Positions 57,800-64,000 of a stretch of DNA of 64,000 nt are shown here, one piece after another. Position 1 is the first letter of the stretch, and every line of letters starts with the position of its first letter. The DNA is from Budvicia aquatica DSM 5075 = ATCC 35567 (GTDB lineage Bacteria > Pseudomonadota > Gammaproteobacteria > Enterobacterales > Enterobacteriaceae), in contig NZ_ATYS01000005.1 in assembly GCF_000427805.1 (NCBI RefSeq), positions 57,039 through 121,038 of the forward strand. The letters run 5' to 3'. The translations under genes and the position numbers were made by a program. The notes beneath the pieces were generated by a model. The model was given only the letters and a program-made list of their open reading frames with translations, did not search any database and was not told where the DNA came from.

Positions 57800-58409
57800 C
57801 GTATATTTGGTTGATGACGACCCGGCGATCAGGGACTCGCTGACCTGGCTACTGGAGGCAGCGGGAGTAAACTTAATCAGCTTTTCTGGTGCCGATCATT
57901 TTCTCAAGCAGGTCGATATTACTCAACCGGGCTGCGTGCTGTTAGATATCTGTATGCCGCAAATGACCGGCGTAGAGCTCCAGGAGCAGTTACTGCGCAA
58001 CGATAATGTCTTAAGCATTATCTTTTTATCCGGTCATGCCGATGTACCGACCGCCAGTAAGATATTTAAGAACGGCGCTTTTGATCTGTTAGAAAAGCCG
58101 GTTGATGTGGGTGAGCTGCTGCGAGTTTTACAGTCTGCCCGACAGGCCAGCGTGGAAAAATTTAGTTGGCTTGAGAAATATCACCAGTTAAAGGAGGCTT
58201 TAGACAGCCTGACCGGCAGAGAAAAGCAGATCTTAATGCTGGTATTAGAAGGCCACCCCAATAAAGTGATCGCCGACCGTCTGTATTTGGCATTACGTAC
58301 GGTAGAAATTCATCGCCATAAAATGATGAAAAAAATGGGCAGCGACTCACCGGTTCAATTAGCCCATATGCTGTCGAAATACGTAGATTTAAAAGAGATT
58401 AGGCTGTAG
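57786..58409 (+). CDS. TtrR-like FixJ/NarL-type response regulator
   Basis: A 207-residue regulator. The receiver domain has VDDDPAIRD, the phospho-acceptor Asp in LLDICMPQMTG, LSGHAD and the Lys of LEKPVD. The C-terminal LuxR helix-turn-helix (about 140-200) reads LTGREKQILMLVLEGHPNKVIADRL then RTVEIHRHKMMKKMG, matching FixJ/TtrR. It should activate the divergent reductase operon when its kinase senses the acceptor. The ATG at 57786 has GAAGGAGCACAGC upstream and lies inside the kinase gene. A decayed copy of its last third is found at 62458-62614. Confidence 0.88.
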   Translation: MITSNVYLVDDDPAIRDSLTWLLEAAGVNLISFSGADHFLKQVDITQPGCVLLDICMPQMTGVELQEQLLRNDNVLSIIFLSGHADVPTASKIFKNGAFDLLEKPVDVGELLRVLQSARQASVEKFSWLEKYHQLKEALDSLTGREKQILMLVLEGHPNKVIADRLYLALRTVEIHRHKMMKKMGSDSPVQLAHMLSKYVDLKEIRL

Positions 58410-58446
58410 GTACCACATCATAAGATATGGGATTGCAGACAACGTA

Positions 58447-58560
58447 GTTTAATTTGATTTTAGCCTAAATTTCGTCCGTATAAGCAGTATCGGAATATTC
58501 GTTTTTTCTGGCGATAAAAGGGGCGATATTTTGAGTTCAATGGGCTCCGGGCCTGATCCG
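58447..58560. repeat. dispersed repeat of about 110 bp (copy B)
   Basis: A block from TTTAATTTGATTTTAG through AAATTTCGTCCG to TCAATGGGCTCCGGGCCT also occurs at 62650-62765 (copy C, tandem duplication) and, more diverged, inside the MITE-like element at about 48452-48558 (copy A). A hairpin AATACCAC/GTGGTATT (58614-58639) follows. Confidence 0.75.
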
Positions 58561-58681
58561 ATAGCCTATTTTCAACACCCCATGATGAACCATCAAGGTT
58601 TGTCACCAATCGAAATACCACATCATAAGACGTGGTATTGTGAAAATAATTGACGGCATGCTTCACTGACCCGATGTGTCG

Positions 58682-58876
58682 TTATGAACATCCTTTCTCC
58701 GCACCATCACTCTGCGTATACACGTTATAAATATACTTATCCTGAAAGGTTTTTCGGCATTCCAGACACCGGTACCGCGGATAACCCGATCGACCTTTAC
58801 CGTGTCTTTTGACGTATTCCGTTTTATGACAATATCGGCATTTTACTTTTGGTTGAAATAACGTTCGCATTAGCAT
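58682..58876 (-). pseudogene. IS1 InsA-like zinc-ribbon ORF, N-terminal part only (copy 1)
   Basis: A 64-residue frame starting MLMRTLFQPKVKCRYCHK with YRCLECRKTFQDKYIYN. The paired CxxC motifs and the CRKTFQ-type end correspond to the N-terminal zinc finger of IS1-family InsA, but the helix-turn-helix half and InsB are absent. No IS1 ends were found. A longer frame to 58930 exists, but I used the ATG shared with the copy at 63080. It may be an IS relic or a small kept protein. Confidence 0.65.
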
Positions 58877-58992
58877 ACCCCACCCTGTCCGTAACCCATT
58901 GTCCTTCAATAAAAAACCCATTACAGCCATCGAAATTATCGCATCACCGTAACGGGCCTTTTTTATACTTTATCGGCTTAAATCAGACGCGA

Positions 58993-61800
58993 TTAAAAGC
59001 TGAAGCGATAGCCGCCGTTGATCTGGCGTTGGTCAAATTTATTCCCCGTTGAACTGTCCAGATCCAGATATAGCGTATGCTGTTTTCCTACCTGAGCGCT
59101 GACACCAATACCGTTGTTCCACCAGTTCCCTTTAAAGGTATGGCTCTCGGTTGACCCGTTCAGTTGATAATCCACGTCGCCTTCAAACTCACGCACCAGG
59201 CCGGTTTTTAGGTAGACGTTCACTTTGTTATCACCCTGATTGAGCTCGTAGCCCAGTAACGCACTCGCTCTGCCCATCAGTGACTCATAACTGCCTAAGT
59301 CCACCTTCAACCCGTTTGATGCCTTAATCTGGGCTGCATCCTGATGGCCGTAGGTCAGTTGGAGCTGTGGCTCAACATAGAAGCCGCGGTTTTGCTCGGT
59401 CAGGTTAAATTTTTGGCCGGCTTCCAGCGAAAGACTGACGCCGTCAGAATTACCATTACCCCTGACGCGATTGTCCTGGCTATCCCGGACGCTGAAGTTA
59501 TTTTTCACATGGGAATACTTAGCCACCGCATCCGTATAGAAACCGTTAGCGGCCATATATGAACCATAAATACCGGCGTTGCTGGACTTGGTTGTACCGT
59601 CGCCGGAGCGGTAATCCGGGCTACCCTGGGTCTGCCCCATAAATACGCCGACAAACAGCGGCACTTCCGGTGAAATACGCTTATCAGCACCAATCTGCAT
59701 ACCGCTATAGGACATATCAAACTGGCTGAGCTTTCCGCCGGAGAAGGAGTCAAACTTACCGGCAAAGCCGCGCAGCCACATATCTCCGCGTTCACCGTTC
59801 TGACGTAAATCCCCCATACGCTGTAACAGAGTCTGGGTTTCGGCATAGTTCATCAGGTAACCGATATTCAGGAAGTTAGCGCTGGCATCAGCAGTTGAAG
59901 TGATTCTTGGTTCCGGTGGTGGCTGTGGCATCTCTATCTGACTAGTCGCTGGCGCACCGAACAACTGCCAATGAGTTTCGATCTTTCTTAAATCGTACTC
60001 ATATCCGCCCAGCTCAACTTTACTGTTCAGTGAGAACTGACCATTGCCATCGGCGGTTTCGACCACGGTTAAGGTTTCAGTACCGTCGGTTGCAGCAGAA
60101 CCATTATTCATCACGGTTAATGTATGGCTGCCTTCAGTGGTTCCGGTTACCCGCAGCAGGTCTCCGCTATTATTACCGCTGCCATCGCCGACAATATCGG
60201 TGCGCAGTTTAAAACTACCCTGCCCGCTTAAGTTCTCAACGGTTAATACGTTACGCTGCGGATGCGAATTCTGAGCATTAAACAGCGTTACTTCGCCATT
60301 ATTCAGCAATGACAAAGAATCAATGGAAGAGTCGCTATTCATTGTCCAACTGGCATTATCAATCGCAATATTGATTACACCATTTTTAATATCATTAGTC
60401 GTATTAACGGAGGCACCCTGCCAGTGTGCCCCTTGCGACAGATTGAGATTTAACGTTGCCACATAGTCATCAACCTGTGATGTAGACATATCACCAACCA
60501 TTGAAGCACTATCGGATAAGTTCATCTCAAAACCAGTATCCATATTTCTGGCAACGACTTTTAATGCACCGTTTTTGCCTTCAATCAGCGTTTGGCTGCC
60601 GGAGGCATTAACAATGGCCTGGCCGTTAATAGAGTCGATGGCTATTCCATTAGCGTTAATTTGGCTATCTTTTAGATTAACCTGCCCCGACCTGAATACT
60701 CTGATGGAGGTCTGGGTATCTTTTTCATTATTAATAACGCTATTGGTTAAATCGACCAGGCTGGTCTCATCACTAATCTGGATAGCTTGCACATTATCTT
60801 TGGCATTAATAGTCAGGTTATTACCCAGCAGAGTTGCGCCGCCGTAGACATGCGCCCCCAAATAAGCATGATCGCCTGATACGTTTAGCGTAGAGTTACT
60901 CAGCTTTAAAACGCTGTCATAGGTGACTGTGGTCGCGTAGCGGCCTTTGGCTCCGTCTGCGGTATTACTGACATAATTCAATATCAAATTATCACCGGTA
61001 ACATTATCAGAAAATATGGTCTGGCCTTTATTACTTTGGATCAGACTGTTGGTTAACTGGATATTCCCGTTACCTAAAAATATGACTCCGTTATTCAGAT
61101 CTGCATTCACATCTGAAATCACCGTCAATCTGTCACCAATAATGCGGCCATCGGGATGAGTCTGAATCGAGTAGTAAACGTCTTCCCCATCGCTGCGGTT
61201 ACCCAAAAGGTGCAATCGGCTGTTGCTGATATTAATAACGCCATCGCCGGTGGCTTGCATCATATAAGATTCATTAACGGTGAAATTTGAGTTGGTAATC
61301 TTAGCGATTCCCCCCTCATCTACCGATAACATGTAGTCTCCATCATCAACTGCTTTATGAGTTATCGTCAGATTATCAACAATCAACTCTCCTCCGGCCT
61401 GTGCTCGCAGAGCCGGAGATGAGTTAGAAGCCGCAGAATGGTTATAAGTACCACCGTTAATTGTCAACTTTCCGTTGTTATTAACGAATAGGCCATACCC
61501 GCCATTTCGAGTGTTTAAAATTTCGGTAGATACTTCATTTAGCGTTAATTTACCCCCGTTAATAAAAATCCCATTAGAGTTATTAATTGTAATAGGATCG
61601 CCAGCACCCCACACTTCTTCAGCGTCATTAGATGTTATTGTCCTTGGAGCCGTTACGGGTGAGGCACTTGACGTTAAAGGGAAGGAAACAATACTCGTAC
61701 ACATTAATAATGACAGGGCTATCTTATTAAACACAAACACATTTAAATTCAAATTCTTTACAGCTAACCCATTACCATATGATTTACATTCAAATTCCAT
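58993..61800 (-). CDS. autotransporter adhesin, 935 residues
   Basis: A type Va autotransporter. The N-terminus is extended (about residues 1-47), with the hydrophobic core KIALSLLMCTSIVSF and a probable cut after SSASP. The passenger (about 48-640) is Asn/Ser/Thr-rich beta-helix with many short repeats such as LTNSxI and IxNSxxxxxG. The barrel (about 670-935) starts near GDMWLRGFAGKFDSFSGGKL and ends GGYRFSF. This barrel type differs from those at 7128 and 48825 and is almost identical to that at 63200 (six differences in the last 262 residues). AGAGG precedes the ATG at 61800. Confidence 0.92.
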   Translation of the reverse strand: MEFECKSYGNGLAVKNLNLNVFVFNKIALSLLMCTSIVSFPLTSSASPVTAPRTITSNDAEEVWGAGDPITINNSNGIFINGGKLTLNEVSTEILNTRNGGYGLFVNNNGKLTINGGTYNHSAASNSSPALRAQAGGELIVDNLTITHKAVDDGDYMLSVDEGGIAKITNSNFTVNESYMMQATGDGVINISNSRLHLLGNRSDGEDVYYSIQTHPDGRIIGDRLTVISDVNADLNNGVIFLGNGNIQLTNSLIQSNKGQTIFSDNVTGDNLILNYVSNTADGAKGRYATTVTYDSVLKLSNSTLNVSGDHAYLGAHVYGGATLLGNNLTINAKDNVQAIQISDETSLVDLTNSVINNEKDTQTSIRVFRSGQVNLKDSQINANGIAIDSINGQAIVNASGSQTLIEGKNGALKVVARNMDTGFEMNLSDSASMVGDMSTSQVDDYVATLNLNLSQGAHWQGASVNTTNDIKNGVINIAIDNASWTMNSDSSIDSLSLLNNGEVTLFNAQNSHPQRNVLTVENLSGQGSFKLRTDIVGDGSGNNSGDLLRVTGTTEGSHTLTVMNNGSAATDGTETLTVVETADGNGQFSLNSKVELGGYEYDLRKIETHWQLFGAPATSQIEMPQPPPEPRITSTADASANFLNIGYLMNYAETQTLLQRMGDLRQNGERGDMWLRGFAGKFDSFSGGKLSQFDMSYSGMQIGADKRISPEVPLFVGVFMGQTQGSPDYRSGDGTTKSSNAGIYGSYMAANGFYTDAVAKYSHVKNNFSVRDSQDNRVRGNGNSDGVSLSLEAGQKFNLTEQNRGFYVEPQLQLTYGHQDAAQIKASNGLKVDLGSYESLMGRASALLGYELNQGDNKVNVYLKTGLVREFEGDVDYQLNGSTESHTFKGNWWNNGIGVSAQVGKQHTLYLDLDSSTGNKFDQRQINGGYRFSF

Positions 61801-62457
61801 GAAAAACCTCTACTATCCATATATTACACTTATATCGACATATTGATTATTAATAAATTCATCAACATACATAACATTTACTACACAGCACTCATCGAGA
61901 AATAAAATTTCTGGCATAGGTTAATTACTTAATTTCAACCATATAGATGGCAAATCAAATAAAATCATTGCGTTATAAAATAAGATACTACAAACAACTA
62001 TCAATACAACACATCTTACCATTCACATACGTAAAGATAATACATAAGATCGAATTAGTTTGTAAAAATGACATTTAATTTAAAATTAACTCTATTTTAA
62101 AGACCAAAAAACCAGCCGGGAACTGATTGACGATCTAAAAACAACAAATATTTAGTACATTCGAAATAAAAAACTTTAAATAACAAAAAACAACAATTTC
62201 AAATGAAATTAATTTCATTAAAAACACATACAAAAATATAAAAATAAACCAATAACAATCCATTCACCAACAATCAACCTTCAAGAAACACGCCTAAATA
62301 AATTGGCAATGATTAAGTATTACCGTCATCAATCTTATATAATTATGCTGTATCACCTTATACACAGTATTAGTGCCATACCAACAATGATACTTAACGC
62401 AAAATTGTGTGCATCCGCATGGTTCACGAAGCCATAGATAAGGACTAACCGCCCTTT
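61801..62457. other. very AT-rich upstream region of the third autotransporter
   Basis: About 650 bases of extremely AT-rich sequence expected to contain the autotransporter promoter. The last 150 bases are less AT-rich and show a minus-strand frame that I could not match to a family. Confidence 0.4.
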
Positions 62458-62614
62458 TGCTGGCCTTAGAAAGCGATCGCTGACCGTCTGTATTTGGCAT
62501 TACGCACGCTAGAAATCCATTATCATAAAATGATAAAAAATGGGCAGCGACTCACCGGTTCAATTAGCCCATATGCTGCCGGAGTATGTAGATTTAAAAG
62601 AGATTAGGCTGTAG
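62458..62614 (+). pseudogene. 3' relic of the TtrR-like response regulator gene
   Basis: From 62475 the sequence follows 58268-58409 with scattered substitutions, including CACCGGTTCAATTAGCCC and the final AAAAGAGATTAGGCTGTAG. A two-base deletion in the ATGATGAAAAAAATG run shifts the frame, and a short upstream stretch (from about 62458) also aligns after a small deletion. It marks the left end of the duplicated unit and cannot encode a working protein. Confidence 0.88.
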
Positions 62615-62649
62615 GTGCTACATCATAAGATGTGGGATTGCAGACAAAT

Positions 62650-62765
62650 GGTTTAACTTGATTTCAGTATAGATTTCGCCCGCATAATCAGTATCAAAAT
62701 ATTGGTTTTTTCTGGCGGGCGAGGGGGCGATATTTTTGAGTTCAATGAGCTCCGGGCCTGATCCG
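62650..62765. repeat. dispersed repeat of about 110 bp (copy C)
   Basis: It matches 58447-58560 over its length, including TTCAATGAGCTCCGGGCCTG. Together with the flanking response-regulator relic and InsA-like frame it shows that the whole region was duplicated. Confidence 0.75.
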
Positions 62766-62885
62766 ATTGCCTATTTTCAACACCCCATAATGAACTATCA
62801 GGGGTTGTCATCAGTCGAAATACCACATCATAAGACGTGGTATGTAAAAATAATTAACGGCATGCTTCACTGACCCGATGTGTCG

Positions 62886-63080
62886 TTATAAACACCCTTT
62901 TTCCGCACCATCACTTTGCGTATACACGTTATAAATATACTTATCCTGAAAGGTTTTTCGACATTCCAGACACCGATACCGTTGATAACCCGACCGGCCT
63001 TTACCGTGTCTTTTGACGTATTCCGTTTTATGACAATATCGGCATTTTACTTTCGGTTGAAATAACGTTTGCATTAGCAT
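62886..63080 (-). pseudogene. IS1 InsA-like zinc-ribbon ORF, N-terminal part only (copy 2)
   Basis: The second copy of the 64-residue frame at 58682. Only three residues differ (R/Q, P/Q and S/L), all four Cys are kept, and the frame is open from MLMQTLFQ to the stop. The helix-turn-helix half of InsA is again missing. Confidence 0.65.
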
Positions 63081-63199
63081 AGATCACACTCCTGTCCGTA
63101 ACGCATTGTCCTTAAACAAAAAACCCATTACAGCTATCGAAATTATCGCATCACCGTAACGGGCCTTTTTTATACTTTATCGGCTTAAATCAGACGCGA

Positions 63200-64000
63200 T
63201 TAAAAGCTGAAGCGATAGCCGCCGTTGATCTGGCGCTGGTCAAATTTATTCCCCGTTGAACTATCCAGGTCCAGATATAAGGTATGCTGCTTTCCTACCT
63301 GAGCGCTGACACCAATACCGTTGTTCCACCAATTCCCTTTAAAGGTATGGCTCTCGGTTGATCCGTTCAACTGATAATCCACATCGCCTTCAAACTCACG
63401 CACCAGGCCGGTTTTTAGGTAGACGTTCACTTTGTTATCACCCTGATTGAGCTCGTAGCCCAGTAACGCACTCGCTCTGCCCATCAGTGACTCATAGCTG
63501 CCTAAGTCCACCTTCAGTCCGTTTGATGCCGTAATATGGGTTGCATCCTGATGGCCGTAGGTCAGTTGGAGCTGTGGCTCAACATAGAAGCCGCTATTTT
63601 GCTCGGTCAGGTTAAATTTTTGGCCGGCTTCCAGCGAAAGACTGACACCGTCAGAATTACCATTACCCCTGACGCGATTGTCCTGACTGTCTCTGACGTT
63701 AAAGTTATTTTTGATATGGGAATACTTAGCCACCGCATCCGTATAGAAACCGTTAGCGGCCATATATGAACCATAAATACCGGCGTTGCTGGACTTGGTT
63801 GTGCCGTCGCCGGAGCGGTAATCCGGGCTACCCTGGGTCTGCCCCATAAATACCCCGACAAACAGCGGTACTTCCGGTGAAATACGCTTATCAGCACCAA
63901 TCTGCATACCGCTATAGGACATATCAAACTGGCTGAGCTTTCCGCCGGAGAAGGAGTCAAACTTACCGGCAAAGCCGCGCAGCCACATATCTCCGCGTTC
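63200..64000 (-). CDS. autotransporter adhesin, C-terminal barrel (continues past the right edge)
   Basis: The last 262-plus residues of a fourth autotransporter: the barrel starting GDMWLRGFAGKFDSFSGGKL and ending GGYRFSF. It differs from the barrel of the 58993 gene at only six positions (for example HVKNNFSV versus HIKNNFNV), so it is the tandem duplicate. The N-terminus and passenger lie outside the window, so passenger divergence cannot be judged. Confidence 0.9.
   Translation of the reverse strand, partial: ERGDMWLRGFAGKFDSFSGGKLSQFDMSYSGMQIGADKRISPEVPLFVGVFMGQTQGSPDYRSGDGTTKSSNAGIYGSYMAANGFYTDAVAKYSHIKNNFNVRDSQDNRVRGNGNSDGVSLSLEAGQKFNLTEQNSGFYVEPQLQLTYGHQDATHITASNGLKVDLGSYESLMGRASALLGYELNQGDNKVNVYLKTGLVREFEGDVDYQLNGSTESHTFKGNWWNNGIGVSAQVGKQHTLYLDLDSSTGNKFDQRQINGGYRFSF

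Noticed and set aside
55994..58409. Calling the two-component pair true TtrS-TtrR of tetrathionate respiration
   Set aside because: The domain layout matches, but the neighbouring reductase is a flavocytochrome type and no ttrA, ttrB or ttrC gene is present in the window.
58682..58930. A complete IS1 element
   Set aside because: No InsB frame, no C-terminal half of InsA and no IS1-type terminal repeats were found.
62294..62500. Minus-strand frame containing GTNTVYKV, considered as the missing half of the InsA-like gene
   Set aside because: The resemblance to the InsA helix-turn-helix is short and needs frameshifts; not strong enough to call.

Overview
The window looks like chromosomal DNA of a member of the Enterobacterales. 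RhaR, HdeB, an OmpC/OmpF-type porin, a ScrY/LamB-type sugar porin, SfcA-type malic enzyme and GntP all resemble their enteric counterparts closely. A peripheral genus such as the Budvicia/Pragia/Leminorella/Limnobaculum group is possible, but the sequence alone does not prove it. No rRNA, tRNA, CRISPR array or phage module was seen.

Layout. (1) 0-6.5 kb: the rhamnose activator rhaR, small envelope and stress genes (CusF-like, HdeB, a paired CrcB fluoride exporter) and a MocR regulator facing an acetyltransferase. (2) 7.1-13.2 kb: a 2023-residue autotransporter. (3) 13.36-24.19 kb: a catabolic island with its own AraC regulator. It carries DeoC-type aldolase, ribokinase-like kinase, RbsD-like pyranase, Zn alcohol dehydrogenase, an enolase-superfamily enzyme, an L-galactose/L-fucose-type dehydrogenase, a sugar lactonase, an MFS permease, a mutarotase and a LamB/ScrY porin. 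A 61-bp direct repeat and a truncated copy of the neighbouring SGNH-hydrolase gene mark its edges. (4) 24.4-26.2 kb: SGNH hydrolase and general porin. (5) 27.1-34.7 kb: a sugar-acid (gluconate/idonate/ketogluconate type) operon with FGGY kinase, three dehydrogenases, GntP permease, KDPG aldolase and a GntR regulator. (6) 35.0-48.3 kb: two adjoining regulons for an unknown C4-dicarboxylate-related compound. They hold an enolase-superfamily dehydratase, two DcuC permeases, an MmgE/PrpD protein, a two-subunit Fe-S fumarase/tartrate-dehydratase homologue, a CMLE/adenylosuccinate-lyase-type lyase, an NAD-malic enzyme, and GntR and RpiR regulators. (7) 48.3-53.2 kb: a second autotransporter bracketed by arrays of a 151-bp repeat; one array holds a 275-bp MITE-like insertion, and the other abuts a broken Nlp/SfsB-like gene. 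(8) 53.2-58.4 kb: a periplasmic respiratory reductase (Tat-exported flavoprotein, tetraheme cytochrome, NapC/NirT quinol oxidase) divergent from a TtrSR-like two-component system. (9) 58.4-64 kb: a tandem duplication of about 4.2 kb carrying an autotransporter, an IS1 InsA-like zinc-ribbon ORF and, in the second copy, a relic of the response-regulator 3' end. The second autotransporter runs off the right edge.

How the parts fit. Most of the window is catabolic accessory capacity: outer-membrane porin, inner-membrane permease, enzymes and a local regulator in each block. The most promising undescribed biology is (a) the reductase/sensor pair, whose flavoprotein lacks the residues that bind fumarate; (b) the MmgE/PrpD plus lyase plus fumarase plus malic enzyme locus, which could feed a fumarate-releasing substrate to pyruvate and whose two ends share a 20-bp palindrome; and (c) the mobile or duplicating architecture around the autotransporters and the sugar island. 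All functional assignments come from reading motifs and recalled family features; no database search was run.
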